Part shown: piece by piece, positions 16,419 through 26,003 of the stretch | How positions within the stretch are numbered: position 1 is the first letter of the stretch | Layout: each line of letters starts with the position of its first letter | Made by a program: the position numbers and the translations under genes | The notes under the pieces: generated by a model | Database searches by the model: none | The model's input: the letters and a program-made list of their open reading frames with translations, nothing else | What the model was told of the DNA's origin: nothing | NCBI RefSeq assembly: GCF_021117425.1 | Contig: NZ_CP088298.1 | Coordinates: 4,154,001-4,218,000, forward strand | Direction: 5' to 3' | DNA from: Brevibacterium zhoupengii | Lineage (GTDB): Bacteria > Actinomycetota > Actinomycetes > Actinomycetales > Brevibacteriaceae | Length of the DNA: 64,000 bases

Positions 16419-18425
16419 TCAGTCGCGGTCGTCGCGCACGATCTGGATCGGGCCCGTGGGCGGATTCCCGGACGGCGGCTGGCTCGATGATGAGGGCCCA
16501 GTCGAGGGATTCCCGGAAGCCTGCCCGAGCTCCCCGGGATCAACGTCACTGGTGTCGGGCAGCCATACCGTGAGCACAGCGCCCTTGAACTCGTCGCAGT
16601 CCTCGCCACGGCCCTGGACATCGACGGCCCCACCGAGACGGCGGATGGCCTGGACGACCAGGGACAGTCCGACCCCGCGGGTGCCGGATTCCTGGCGGCC
16701 GAGGCCCTTGTCGATCTCGACCCCGTCATGCTTCGTCGACCAGCCGCGTTCGAAGATCGCATCGACGTACTCTTCGTCGATGCCCGGTCCATCGTCGCTG
16801 ACCTCGATCGTGAACCCGCTGGCACCGCCTGCTCCGCTCAGGTGGACGTGCACTCGCTTGTCCTCGGGCAGAACGTCCTGCCTGCGCAGAGCGTCGAAAG
16901 CGTTGTCGATGAGGTTGCCGAGGATGGTCGCGAGATCACGGTCGTCCCCGCCGAGGCGGCCCGAGAGTCCCGCCGTATCGACGGTCATATCGATGCCCAC
17001 CTCGGCGGCCTGGGCGATCTTCGAGAGCAGGAGTGCAGAGAGCACAGGATGGTCGAAGCTCATCTGACCATCGCCGGTGACCCGGTTGAGATCGGCGAGG
17101 TCCTTGGCGGCGAAATCGATCGCCTCGTCGATGTGACCGGTCTCCAACAGGGAGACGACCATGTGGAGTCGGTTCGCATATTCGTGGGTCTGTGCGCGCA
17201 GAGAATCGGAGAACGACCTCACCGAGACGAGCTCACCGGAGAGTTCGGCGAGTTCGGTGTGGTCGCGCATCGTCACGACCCAGGTGTCACTGGCGGCGTC
17301 GGTGGGCTGCTGATTGACGACGAGGACCCGATCGTCGGTGTAGTGGATCTCGTCGCGGGCCCACCGGCCTGATGAGAGAAGGTCTCTGAGGGCATCGGGC
17401 AGGTCGAGGCTGCGCAGTGCGATGCCGCCGATCGGAGAGGTCGCCCGAACCGGATCGTCGGTGGCAGCGATCTGCTCACCTGCCTTCCCCTCGCCTGCGG
17501 CGGGCAGTCCCAGAAGCTCGCGGGCCTCGGCATTGATGAGGACGATGCCCGTCGAACGATCGAGGAGAAGCAGCCCTTCCGACACGGCCTTGAGCACCGA
17601 GGAGTAGAACTCGAGCATGCCGCGCAGCTCATTGGCGCCGTAGTCACCGGTGACGCGGCGCAGACCGCGGGAGGTCGCCCAGGAAGCGGCGATCCCCAGG
17701 ACAAGAGTGGTGATGGCGATGCCGATGAGCCAATTGCTCTGGGCCAGGAAGCCCTCCCGCACAGAATCGGCCGAGTTGCCGACGACGACGGCCCCGACGA
17801 CGGTGTTGGGTCCGATGTCGTCGACGCCGAGGTGCTTCGCGAAGACTGGGCTGATGACGTACATCGTGCCGCCGCCGGGACCACCATCCTCGAGGAAACG
17901 GACCACGGACTCACCCTCGGAGACCCGCGAGCCGTCGATGGTCGCAGCGAGCTGATCGACGGAGTCATCGGGCACATCTCCCGACACCGAGGACACGATC
18001 TTCGCCTCGATGCTCTCCTGTCGATTCGACGAACCCAACGTCGGCGGGGTGACGAGGTAGTCGATGGGCACAACCGCGGCCACATCGAAATCGTACTGGC
18101 TGACCACATTGTCCAGCATCGTCTCGATGTCCTCCTGCGAACCCTCATCGATGAAGTCACCCGAGGTGACCTCGCCCGAACCGACCAGGCTCAGCGACAT
18201 CGACATATTGTCGGCCGCAGAGCGCAGCAGGTCCTGTTCGCGCTTCTGGTTCAGCTGGGAGAGTTGGATGTAGAGGAGGCTCGTCGTGAGCACCATGATG
18301 CCCACGAGCATGATCGAGTTCGCGAACATGATGCGCCCGGCAACGCCGAACTTCAGACGCCTGCTCACACGTGCCACTGGTCCTGTCAGTCCTCCTGACT
18401 TCACGACACGCTGATCCTTGGGCAT
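16419..18425 (-). CDS. Sensor histidine kinase of the CitA/DcuS type
   Basis: The 668-residue protein has an N-terminal membrane segment (IMFANSIMLVGIMVLTTSLL, about 32-51), a large extracellular sensor region, a second segment (LIGIAITTLVLGIAASWATS), a PAS-like region, and the family H-box LRAQTHEYANRLHMVVSLLE. The ATPase domain shows LGNLIDNAFDAL, VSDDGPGIDEEYV and GTRGVGLSLVVQAI. This HEYxNRLH form is typical of kinases sensing citrate or C4-dicarboxylates. The C-terminus carries a disordered tail with the repeat GNPSTGP / GNPPTGP. No CitB/DcuR-type response regulator lies beside it, which is unusual for this family. Confidence 0.88.
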   Translation of the reverse strand: MPKDQRVVKSGGLTGPVARVSRRLKFGVAGRIMFANSIMLVGIMVLTTSLLYIQLSQLNQKREQDLLRSAADNMSMSLSLVGSGEVTSGDFIDEGSQEDIETMLDNVVSQYDFDVAAVVPIDYLVTPPTLGSSNRQESIEAKIVSSVSGDVPDDSVDQLAATIDGSRVSEGESVVRFLEDGGPGGGTMYVISPVFAKHLGVDDIGPNTVVGAVVVGNSADSVREGFLAQSNWLIGIAITTLVLGIAASWATSRGLRRVTGDYGANELRGMLEFYSSVLKAVSEGLLLLDRSTGIVLINAEARELLGLPAAGEGKAGEQIAATDDPVRATSPIGGIALRSLDLPDALRDLLSSGRWARDEIHYTDDRVLVVNQQPTDAASDTWVVTMRDHTELAELSGELVSVRSFSDSLRAQTHEYANRLHMVVSLLETGHIDEAIDFAAKDLADLNRVTGDGQMSFDHPVLSALLLSKIAQAAEVGIDMTVDTAGLSGRLGGDDRDLATILGNLIDNAFDALRRQDVLPEDKRVHVHLSGAGGASGFTIEVSDDGPGIDEEYVDAIFERGWSTKHDGVEIDKGLGRQESGTRGVGLSLVVQAIRRLGGAVDVQGRGEDCDEFKGAVLTVWLPDTSDVDPGELGQASGNPSTGPSSSSQPPSGNPPTGPIQIVRDDRD

Positions 18426-18510
18426 GAGTCCATTCTGCCACCCACTGCGCCAACTCCCGGGTCAGGCGGAATCGCGACGATCAGGTTGGCGACAATCTCG
18501 TTTGCGACGG

Positions 18511-20289
18511 TCAGATCCCGAGACTGATGGGCCCGGAGGGCACAGCGGAGCACACGAGCACCTCGTCGGCGGCGATCCGCGCCGCGGGTTCGACCGGGTA
18601 GATGACCGACCCGGCCGCCAAGGACACAACACAGGTACCGCAGGAACCGCCGCGGCAGGAGTTGTCGGCGCGCAGTCCGCGCGCTTCCAGTGCTTCGAGC
18701 AGCGTCCCCTGCTGGGGCTCCCAGAGGAAGCTGGTGCCCGAATTCTCCAAGGTCACCTCGGCGGGCGAGCATTGGGCGATGGCCTCGCTCATGCCGGTGT
18801 TCGGGGAGGCGAAGATCTCCTGGTGCACGGCCGGGACTCCGGCCTCGGCACTGGCGTCGAGCACCGCACGGGTGAAGTCTGCGGGCCCGCAGACCATGAC
18901 GTTGTCGCATCCGGCGAGCCAGTCGACGAGCTCGGCGTGGCCGGGTCTGCCCTGGCTCGCGGTGTCACGGTGGTGGGTCTCGACGGGAATCTGTCGCGAG
19001 TGGGCGCGCTTGCGCAGCCGGTCCCAGAGGCAGGCCGTCCGTTGGTCACGATCAACGTGGAAGAGCTTGATCTTCTCGGTTCCCGACAGTTCGGCTCCGC
19101 GCATGAGGCCGAGGCTCGGGGTGATGCCGATGCCGGCGGTGACCAGCGCGGTTGTGCCCCCGAAGACACGGTTCGCGGTCATGGTCCCGTGCGGCCCGGA
19201 GGCGAGGATGGACTGCCCGGGCGCGAGCTCCGCCACCGCTCGGGAGCCCTTGCCCTGGGTGCGCACCGCGACCCGGACGATGTCATCGGAGACATCCGTG
19301 ATCGTGTAGGTCCGCCAGAAGGGTTCGCCGAGTTCGAGGTGGACGCGCAGGTTGGTGCCGGGTTCGTCGAACTCGCGGATCCAGCCCTGGTCATCGCGCA
19401 GGGAGACTTCGACGATGTCATTGCAGATCTGCTGGCTGCCCAGCACCGTCATGAAGCGCGGGGTCCGCGCGGTCTTGACGAGCTCTCGCGGGGCATCGTC
19501 TTCGATCTCGATCTCATCACCGGTGCTGACCAGGCCGGATTCCAGGATCCGACCGTAGACGCCGCAGTGCAGGTGCCCACACGCCGAGGCCAGGACCCGG
19601 GGGACGTTGACGTCGACGGCAGTCGTGACCGGGTTGACCGTGGTCGCCGGGCAGCGTTCGATCGCCTGGGTGATGGCCAGACGCACCCCGCCGAGTCGGA
19701 CGATCTTGCCGATGAGTGCGAATTCCTCGAAGGGGGCGAGTCCGTCGACGAGGACGTTTCCGCGGAAGCGCAGCGGGTCGAGTTCGGTCTCATCCGGTCC
19801 CAACGCCGCCTGTCCGTCGGCGGTCTGGGAGATCGCGGCGACCGTAGCCGGGTTGATGATCGAGACACCCGCGGCCTGAGAGTCGAACATGCCCTGGTCC
19901 GCGACGCTCAGTGCGCGCGGGAAGTCACCCTGAGGGGGTATGCGCGCAGAGAGGAAGTCCGCCGAGGTGGCCCGTGAGTCCCGGTCATCCGTGCGAAACG
20001 TCGTGGTCTCGTTCTGCGGGGACGTCAGGGTCACGGTTGGGGGCGCGGACGGGGCAGCCGCCTCGGCGAGGTCGATGGCCACCCGCCACTTCTGCAGGTC
20101 GGTGTCATTCTTGAGCACCGTGAACGCGGAGTATCGGTGCCAGCTGTCGTCGGGGATGTCGAGGCTGCCGTTGGTGAACGCGGCGACACGGTCACCGAGG
20201 ATGCCGCGGCCGGTGCGCACATCCGCCTCGGTGATCTCTTCGGCAGGGAACCCCTTGACGGGGAATCGGAACAGTCTGGCAACGCGCAT
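18511..20289 (-). CDS. MOSC domain - ferredoxin reductase - 2Fe-2S ferredoxin fusion
   Basis: Three modules occur in 592 residues. The N-terminal MOSC part (RLFRFPVKGFPAEEI, then DPLRFRGNVLVDGLAPFEEF and a Cys in ITQAIERCPATTVNP) binds molybdenum cofactor in YcbX/mARC-type proteins. The middle is an FNR-like FAD/NAD module (EPFWRTYTITDV, GSRAVAELAPGQSILASGPHG, TAGIGITPSLGLM). The C-terminus has a plant-type 2Fe-2S cluster (NSCRGGSCGTC with a later Cys in VLVCSAVP). The protein could draw electrons from NAD(P)H and pass them internally to the Mo site to reduce N-hydroxylated compounds. ATG 20289 is preferred to the open frame up to 20346, which lacks domain support. Confidence 0.85.
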   Translation of the reverse strand: MRVARLFRFPVKGFPAEEITEADVRTGRGILGDRVAAFTNGSLDIPDDSWHRYSAFTVLKNDTDLQKWRVAIDLAEAAAPSAPPTVTLTSPQNETTTFRTDDRDSRATSADFLSARIPPQGDFPRALSVADQGMFDSQAAGVSIINPATVAAISQTADGQAALGPDETELDPLRFRGNVLVDGLAPFEEFALIGKIVRLGGVRLAITQAIERCPATTVNPVTTAVDVNVPRVLASACGHLHCGVYGRILESGLVSTGDEIEIEDDAPRELVKTARTPRFMTVLGSQQICNDIVEVSLRDDQGWIREFDEPGTNLRVHLELGEPFWRTYTITDVSDDIVRVAVRTQGKGSRAVAELAPGQSILASGPHGTMTANRVFGGTTALVTAGIGITPSLGLMRGAELSGTEKIKLFHVDRDQRTACLWDRLRKRAHSRQIPVETHHRDTASQGRPGHAELVDWLAGCDNVMVCGPADFTRAVLDASAEAGVPAVHQEIFASPNTGMSEAIAQCSPAEVTLENSGTSFLWEPQQGTLLEALEARGLRADNSCRGGSCGTCVVSLAAGSVIYPVEPAARIAADEVLVCSAVPSGPISLGI

Positions 20290-20391
20290 GATTCGATTGT
20301 AGGAGCTTGGCGACGCCCGGCACCCACGGTGAGACCAATTGCACAAACGCCGAGGGGCTCCAGCTCAAGCCCGCGACAGGGGCATCGCCCC

Positions 20392-20420
20392 TTGACTCAT
20401 ACCCTAAGGGGGTATAGAGT
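20392..20420 (+). promoter_or_regulatory. Copper-responsive promoter and CsoR operator
   Basis: A TTGACT -35 (20392-20397) and a TAGAGT -10 (20415-20420) are 17 bases apart. Between them lies the dyad ATACCC (20399-20404) ... GGGTAT (20410-20415) with a G-rich centre, the form of CsoR operators. The expected start of transcription falls on the csoR ATG at 20427, so the transcript is probably leaderless. Confidence 0.75.
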
Positions 20421-20426
20421 ATCGTC

Positions 20427-20720
20427 ATGACTGAGCACCATGGATACACCCCGCAGAAGGACGCCCTTGCGAAGCGGATGAAACGGATCGAAGGTCAGGT
20501 CCGTGGGATCGGACGGATGATCGATGACGACAAGTACTGCATCGACATCCTGACCCAGGTCTCCGCCGCAACGGCCGCGCTGCACGCGGTCTCCATCAAC
20601 CTCTTAGAAGAGCACATCGCTCATTGCGTGGTCGACGCCGCATCCTCAGGAGATGACGACGCCGCCCGCAAGAAGATCGAAGAGGCTTCAGCCGCTATTG
20701 CCCGACTCATCAAGAGCTGA
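20427..20720 (+). CDS. csoR: Copper-sensing repressor CsoR
   Basis: This 97-residue all-helical protein belongs to the CsoR/RcnR family. The Cu(I) ligands are visible as Cys in YCIDILTQ, and as His and Cys in LEEHIAHCV, the C-H-C pattern of copper sensors. The N-terminal part contains RMKRIEGQVRGIGRMI, typical of the DNA-binding face. It is first in the csoR-copZ-copA operon. In the metal-free state it should bind the dyad in its own promoter and release on Cu(I) binding. Confidence 0.95.
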   Translation: MTEHHGYTPQKDALAKRMKRIEGQVRGIGRMIDDDKYCIDILTQVSAATAALHAVSINLLEEHIAHCVVDAASSGDDDAARKKIEEASAAIARLIKS

Positions 20721-20737
20721 ATGACAGGAGACACATC

Positions 20738-20950
20738 ATGACAACCACCACCGTCACCGTCAACGGAATGACCTGCGGCCACTGCGAGACAGCCGTCAAG
20801 GAAGAGCTCGGGGCACTGCCCGGAGTCACCGATGTCGCCGTTGAGCTCAATGCCGGCGGGGACTCCCCCGTGACCATCACCTCCGAGAAGGATCTCGACG
20901 AAGCCGCAATCAGCGCCGCCGTCGATGAGGCCGGCTACGAGGTGAAGTGA
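20738..20950 (+). CDS. copZ: Copper chaperone, heavy-metal-associated domain
   Basis: This 70-residue single HMA domain has the Cu(I) site GMTCGHC at residues 10-16 and a ferredoxin-like fold pattern ([19 protein letters not shown]). It carries Cu(I) in the cytoplasm and hands it to the CopA ATPase or to CsoR. AGGAGA lies upstream of the ATG, 17 bases after csoR. The stop overlaps the copA start (TGATG). Confidence 0.93.
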   Translation: MTTTTVTVNGMTCGHCETAVKEELGALPGVTDVAVELNAGGDSPVTITSEKDLDEAAISAAVDEAGYEVK

Positions 20951-23157
20951 TGTCCCGCGAAGTCGATCTCGACATCACGGGAATGACCTGCGCGTCCTGT
21001 TCGGCTCGCATCGAGAAGAAGCTCACCCGCCTCGATGGGGTCAGCGCCGAGGTCAACCTGCCGCTGAATTCCGCCCACGTCATCGTCGAATCCGAGCTGA
21101 GCGACGAGGATCTTCTGACCGCCGTCGAAAAGGCCGGCTATGGCGCCACCGTCAAGACCGCCTCGGCGAGCGGACCGGAGATCGTCGACTACGACCCCCG
21201 GCATCTGCGGCCCCGCTTTATCGGTTCGCTGATTCTGGCGGTGCCGATCGTGGCCATCTCCATGGTCATGAGCTGGCACTTCCCCGGCTGGGAATGGATC
21301 GTCGCGATTCTCGCCCTGCCGGTCGTGACCTGGGGCGCCTGGCCGTTCCACTCCGCCGCATTCAAGGCCGCCCGCGGACGGTCAACGACCATGGACACCC
21401 TGGTCAGCGTCGGAATCATCGTCGCCAGCGCCTATTCCTACATCACCCTGGGCCGGGCCGTCGCCGACGGCTACGGCTGGCAGATCCCCGCGACCTACCA
21501 TGTGTGGTTCGAGGCTGCCGCCGCAATCACGGTGTTCCTGCTCATCGGCAAACTCACCGAGGACCGGGCGAAGAATCGGGCGACAGCTGCACTCAAGGCC
21601 TTACTGGGCCTGGGCGCACGCTCGGCAAACGTGGTCCGCGAAGGCACCGGAGACACTCGCGTCGAGGCCCAGGTCCCGATCGACGAACTCGTCGTCGGCG
21701 ATGTCTTCATCGTCCGCCCGGGCGAGAAGATCGCCACCGACGGCGAGGTGATCGCGGGGCATTCCGCGATCGACGAGGCCATGCTCACCGGCGAATCGGT
21801 GCCCGTCGAGGTCGATCTCGGCGACGCCGTCACCGGCGCCACCATCAACACCTCCGGCGTGCTCGAGGTCAGAGCCACCCGCGTCGGGTCCGATACGACC
21901 CTGGCTGCCATGGCCGACCTGGTCAGCCGTGCGCAGACGGGCAAACCCGCCGTGCAGCGCCTGGCCGATCGGATCTCTGCCGTGTTCGTGCCGATCGTCT
22001 TCGCCACCAGTGCTCTCACGCTTCTGGCGTGGGGGCTGATCACCGGCGACTGGGCGATGGGTCTGCACGCGGCCCTCACCGTCCTCATCATCGCCTGCCC
22101 CTGTGCGCTGGGTCTGGCCACCCCGACGGCCCTGGCCGTCTCGTCCGGACGCGGTTCGCAGCTGGGCATCCTCGTCTCCGGGCCCGAGGCTCTCGAATCG
22201 ACGCGGTCGATCGACACCGTTGTGCTCGACAAGACCGGCACCCTGACCACGGGTGTCATGACCCTGCTGGAGACCCAGCTGTCCGACACCGACTTCGCGG
22301 TCCTGGCTCGCCTGGAATCACAGAGTGAGCACCCGGTGGCTCGCGCGATCGTCGATGCCGCTGACACGAGGGCTGAGTCTCAGCCGGCCGCGCAGGCGAG
22401 CGCCGGGCTGGGACGAACAGTCGCCTCGGCGATGGATGATTTCGAGAACATTCCCGGCGGCGGGCTGCAGGCCACGATCGACGGCGCCGAGGTGCTCGCT
22501 GGTCGGCCCGATCTGCTCCGCGAGCGTGGAATCGACGTGTCATACACCTCCGATTCTGTGCCCACCGGGGCCACGATCGTCGCTCTGGCCATCGACTCGC
22601 AGTTCCGCGGTCTGACCTTCGTCTCCGATGAGATCAAGACCGGAGCTCCCGAGGCGATTGCCGAGCTGCATTCGCTTGGCATCGACACCGTCCTCCTGAC
22701 CGGGGACAATGCCCAAGCCGCCGAGGTGGTCGCGGGCAAGCTCGCCATCACCGAGATCCGCGCCGATGTCCGTCCCGAGGGCAAGATCGCCGTGGTCAAT
22801 GAGCTGCAGGCTCGGGGGCAGGCGGTGGCGATGGTCGGCGACGGCATCAACGATGCCGCGGCTCTGGCCGGTGCCGATCTGGGTATCGCGATGGGTTCGG
22901 GCACGGATGCGGCGATGGCTGCCTCAGACATCACCATGGTGCGTTCGGATCCCCGGCAGATCCCGCAGGCGATTCGCCTGTCGAGGAAGACGCTGGGCCT
23001 GATCAAGGGCAACCTGTTCTGGGCCTTCGCCTACAATACGGCTGCCGTTCCGATCGCCGCCCTCGGACTGCTGAGCCCGATGATCGCCGGAGCCGCGATG
23101 GCGTTCTCCTCGGTGTTCGTCGTCCTCAACAGCCTGCGGCTGCTGCGGTTCAAGTAG
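20950..23157 (+). CDS. copA: Copper-exporting P1B-type ATPase
   Basis: The 735-residue protein starts with one HMA domain (GMTCASC). The P-type core follows: TGES in MLTGESVPV, the transmembrane metal site [14 protein letters not shown], the phosphorylated Asp in [18 protein letters not shown] (P1B HP motif) and [11 protein letters not shown]. It pumps Cu(I) out across the membrane. ATG 20950 overlaps the copZ stop; a GTG at 20947 is also in frame. As the last gene of the csoR operon it should be copper-induced. Confidence 0.95.
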   Translation: MSREVDLDITGMTCASCSARIEKKLTRLDGVSAEVNLPLNSAHVIVESELSDEDLLTAVEKAGYGATVKTASASGPEIVDYDPRHLRPRFIGSLILAVPIVAISMVMSWHFPGWEWIVAILALPVVTWGAWPFHSAAFKAARGRSTTMDTLVSVGIIVASAYSYITLGRAVADGYGWQIPATYHVWFEAAAAITVFLLIGKLTEDRAKNRATAALKALLGLGARSANVVREGTGDTRVEAQVPIDELVVGDVFIVRPGEKIATDGEVIAGHSAIDEAMLTGESVPVEVDLGDAVTGATINTSGVLEVRATRVGSDTTLAAMADLVSRAQTGKPAVQRLADRISAVFVPIVFATSALTLLAWGLITGDWAMGLHAALTVLIIACPCALGLATPTALAVSSGRGSQLGILVSGPEALESTRSIDTVVLDKTGTLTTGVMTLLETQLSDTDFAVLARLESQSEHPVARAIVDAADTRAESQPAAQASAGLGRTVASAMDDFENIPGGGLQATIDGAEVLAGRPDLLRERGIDVSYTSDSVPTGATIVALAIDSQFRGLTFVSDEIKTGAPEAIAELHSLGIDTVLLTGDNAQAAEVVAGKLAITEIRADVRPEGKIAVVNELQARGQAVAMVGDGINDAAALAGADLGIAMGSGTDAAMAASDITMVRSDPRQIPQAIRLSRKTLGLIKGNLFWAFAYNTAAVPIAALGLLSPMIAGAAMAFSSVFVVLNSLRLLRFK

Positions 23158-23170
23158 GACTCATAACCTG

Positions 23171-24817
23171 TCAGCCCTGGATGCGGGTAGTGCGGTCGCC
23201 CCATTCCTGGTTGCGAAGTTCGAACTTCTGGATCTTGCCGGTCGAGGTCTTGGGCAGGGCCTCGACGATCTCGACCTCGCGCGGGGCCTTGTACTTCGCG
23301 ATCTGCGTGCGCACATGGTCGATGACTTCGGCCTCGGTGACCGCGGAGCCTTCACGCACGATGATGAAGGCCTTCGGTCGTTCGCCCCATTTGTCATCCG
23401 GGACACCGATGACGGCGACTTCGAGGACTGCCGGGTGCGAGGAGATTGCCTGTTCGATCTCGACTGTGGAGATGTTCTCGCCGCCGGAGACGATGATGTC
23501 CTTCGAACGGTCGCGCAGCTCGATGTAGCCGTCCTCGTGCATCACACCGAGGTCACCGGAGTGGAACCAGCCGCCCTGGAATGCCTTCGCGGTGGCCTCC
23601 TCGTCGCGGAAATAGCCCTTCATCACGTTGTTGCCGCGCATGACGATCTCACCGATCGTCTGCCCATCGGCGGGAACGTCGACCAGTTCGTCACCCGATT
23701 CGAGCGCGACGATGCGGGCCTGATCGGCTTGGACCATGCCGACTCCCTGCCGCGCCCGCAGTCTGGCTCGGGACTTGTCATCAAGGGAATCCCACGAATC
23801 CTGCCACTCGCACACCGTGTAGGGACCGTAGGACTCGGTGAGTCCGTAGACGTGAACGATCTGGAAGTTCAGTGCCTCCATCTCCCAGATGAGGGTGGGA
23901 CTGGGTGCGGCACCGGCCATCGTGGCCGTCACTGCCTGATCGAGGGAATGCGCCTGTTCGGCGTTGATGACCGTGCTCATCACGGTCGGGGCACCGTTGA
24001 GGTGGGTGACTTCGTGCCGATCGATGAGGTCCCAGATCACGTCTCCGCGGACCTCGCGCAGGCACACCTGGGTGCCACCGGCTGCGGCCAGCGCCCAGCC
24101 TGTGCACCAGCCGTTGCAGTGGAACATCGGCAGCGTCCACAGGTACACGCTCTTCTCATCGTGGTCTGAGTGTATGACTTCGCCGAGAGCGTTGAGGTAA
24201 GCGCCCCGGTGTGAGTACATCACCCCCTTGGGTCGACCCGTGGTGCCCGAGGTGTAGTTGATCGACAGCGTCGCCCGCTCGTCCTCGACGCGCCAGGCGA
24301 GCTCGTTAGTGTCAGCCTCGGCGCCGGCGAGGAACTCGTCCAGGCTGGTCACGGTCGGTGTCGCGGAATCCGGGCGGACTGCCTCGGCGGAAGAGCCGAG
24401 CGTCGTATCCTCGACGTCGACGATGGCCTCAACCGTGTCGAGGCCATCGATGACCGGGGCGACGCTGGGCCACAGCTGCGTGTCGACGACCAGCAGCTTC
24501 GCCTGACTGTGGTTGCAGATGTAGCGGACCTCTTCGGCGGCCAGCCGGGTATTGATCGGCACGAGGACGGCTCCGGCCAGCGGCACGGCGAATTGGGCCA
24601 TGAGAGCCTCAGGGAGGTTGGGCATGAGGTAGGCGACGCGATCGCCGGGCTTGATGCCTGCCGCACGCAGAGCATGCGCCCGGGTCTCAACAGCAGCTGC
24701 GAATTCCCGGTAGGTCAGTTCCTGGTCGTTGTAGACCACGGCGCGCTTGTCGGGAAAGACGTCGGCCGAGCGGCGCAGGAAGGACAACGGTGTCAGTTCT
24801 GTGTTCCAAGTCTCCAT
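23171..24817 (-). CDS. AMP-dependent acyl-CoA synthetase / ligase
   Basis: The 548-residue protein carries the adenylation motifs NYTSGTTGRPKGVMYSHRG, then VYGLTESYGPYTV, GWFHSGDLGVMHEDGYIELR with DRSKDIIVSGGENIS, and the C-terminal catalytic Lys in PKTSTGKIQKFELR. It activates a carboxylic acid to acyl-AMP and then acyl-CoA. The length and the N-terminus (TPLSFLRRSADVFPDK) resemble medium- or long-chain fatty-acid CoA ligases of actinobacteria. It converges with copA, with only 13 bases between stops. Confidence 0.9.
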   Translation of the reverse strand: METWNTELTPLSFLRRSADVFPDKRAVVYNDQELTYREFAAAVETRAHALRAAGIKPGDRVAYLMPNLPEALMAQFAVPLAGAVLVPINTRLAAEEVRYICNHSQAKLLVVDTQLWPSVAPVIDGLDTVEAIVDVEDTTLGSSAEAVRPDSATPTVTSLDEFLAGAEADTNELAWRVEDERATLSINYTSGTTGRPKGVMYSHRGAYLNALGEVIHSDHDEKSVYLWTLPMFHCNGWCTGWALAAAGGTQVCLREVRGDVIWDLIDRHEVTHLNGAPTVMSTVINAEQAHSLDQAVTATMAGAAPSPTLIWEMEALNFQIVHVYGLTESYGPYTVCEWQDSWDSLDDKSRARLRARQGVGMVQADQARIVALESGDELVDVPADGQTIGEIVMRGNNVMKGYFRDEEATAKAFQGGWFHSGDLGVMHEDGYIELRDRSKDIIVSGGENISTVEIEQAISSHPAVLEVAVIGVPDDKWGERPKAFIIVREGSAVTEAEVIDHVRTQIAKYKAPREVEIVEALPKTSTGKIQKFELRNQEWGDRTTRIQG

Positions 24818-24927
24818 GGAAAAAGCCTACGACACCGCTCCATGGCCCCGCCGAGGTGGGCCTCAGCTGCCGTAGGACTCAGCCGCCGTAGGACTCGGCC
24901 GCCGAGAACGGGGTGCAGGCGATCAGC

Positions 24928-25191
24928 TCATTTGAGGATCGGGTAGGTCTGATCCTCATTCTGCGTGTCATTGCGCATCACCCAGTTGAGAATGCAGGCC
25001 ATGGCGCTGACCAGGACGAATGCGGCACCGGCATAGATGAAGGCGAATCCGAATGCGGTTCCGTCCTGCCACGCACGGGTGACGATGATCGCCAGGACCA
25101 GTACGACGACGCCGCAGACGAGCCCCACTTTGAGCGCGTCCTTGTAGGACACGGTGCTGCTGGACTTCTTCTCAGACTTCGATGGTGCCAT
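24928..25191 (-). CDS. Small two-span membrane protein of unknown function
   Basis: From ATG 25191 the 87-residue protein has a charged, Ser/Lys-rich N-terminus (MAPSKSEKKSSSTVS). Two hydrophobic spans follow, VGLVCGVVVLVLAIIV and FGFAFIYAGAAFVLVSAMAC, and then a polar C-tail. No family is recognised. The frame is open upstream to 25311, but that part is not protein-like. Confidence 0.6.
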   Translation of the reverse strand: MAPSKSEKKSSSTVSYKDALKVGLVCGVVVLVLAIIVTRAWQDGTAFGFAFIYAGAAFVLVSAMACILNWVMRNDTQNEDQTYPILK

Positions 25192-25283
25192 GTCCCCAGG
25201 ATACCGGTCCCACCTGAGAATCAGGCCACCGAGGTCTCCCTGCAGCGGGTCGGCAGGGGCGTCTCTGAATCGCCGGAATCGCG

Positions 25284-26003
25284 GTGCGGGTGGACTACCC
25301 GGGCAGAACACGCAAAAATGTCTACGTGCCCATCCCCATTCGCCGCCCCTCAGTTGAGGCCGCGCGCTCGCTGAACTTCAACCAGGTCTCCCCTGGTCAG
25401 AAGTCGCGCCCGCGCACGGCGTTGAGGACAGTGATCGCAACCATCCTTGCAACGATCACGCTGGCTGGTGTGGCTGCATGCGGTCCGGACAAGGGCCTGC
25501 GAGTGGAACCCGAGGGTGAGACGTCCCCCACCCAGTTCGAACCGGCGAACACGGATTCCGGTCCGCCCAACAAGCCGTTCTCACTCACGGAGATCCGCAA
25601 GGCCATCGTGGCTTCCTCGGGAATCGCGGTGACCGGCAGGGCCACGGAGTCTGCGCAGGTCGTCGACGACTGCGAGGAATGCCTCAAATTCACGACTCCC
25701 TTCCTCAGCGGTGACAGGAAGTTCCAGGTCGTCACCGTGGCCAACCCGAAGCAGAAGAGTGAGATCGTGGCGGGCGCCGTCATCAGTGAGAAGGACGGCA
25801 AACCTCGGCTTGAGCTCATCGCCACAGGCAACCAGTTGAAACTCAGCCCAGGTAAGAATGGGACACTGGTGGTGCAGGAGGCGATGTATGCCGATGGTGA
25901 CGATGCCTGCTGCCCTTCAGGTTGGTCGGTGCAGGTGTTCCGCCTGCATGAAGGTAGGTTTGAACCGGGTCAACGCTTCACGCGGCTTAATGGAGAAACG
26001 TAA
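25284..26003 (+). CDS. Putative lipoprotein of a two-component operon
   Basis: After an uncertain start, a lipoprotein signal is seen (LRTVIATILATITLAGVAAC) with the lipobox Cys in VAAC. A polar linker and an extracellular domain containing paired cysteines (CEEC, ACCPSG) follow. The C-terminal region looks like a beta-rich fold. The stop TAA overlaps the response regulator ATG by one base, so the three genes are coupled. The order lipoprotein, regulator, kinase resembles the cseA-cseB-cseC arrangement of Streptomyces envelope stress, where the lipoprotein modulates the kinase. That parallel is by gene order only. The first 45 residues may not be translated. Confidence 0.65.
   Translation: MRVDYPGRTRKNVYVPIPIRRPSVEAARSLNFNQVSPGQKSRPRTALRTVIATILATITLAGVAACGPDKGLRVEPEGETSPTQFEPANTDSGPPNKPFSLTEIRKAIVASSGIAVTGRATESAQVVDDCEECLKFTTPFLSGDRKFQVVTVANPKQKSEIVAGAVISEKDGKPRLELIATGNQLKLSPGKNGTLVVQEAMYADGDDACCPSGWSVQVFRLHEGRFEPGQRFTRLNGET

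Noticed and set aside
18418..19977. 519-residue plus-strand open frame
   Set aside because: It is the antisense shadow of the MOSC fusion; the minus-strand gene has clear motifs.
24868..24900. Short direct repeat of GCCGTAGGACTC
   Set aside because: Only two copies just before a small gene; no link to a known element.
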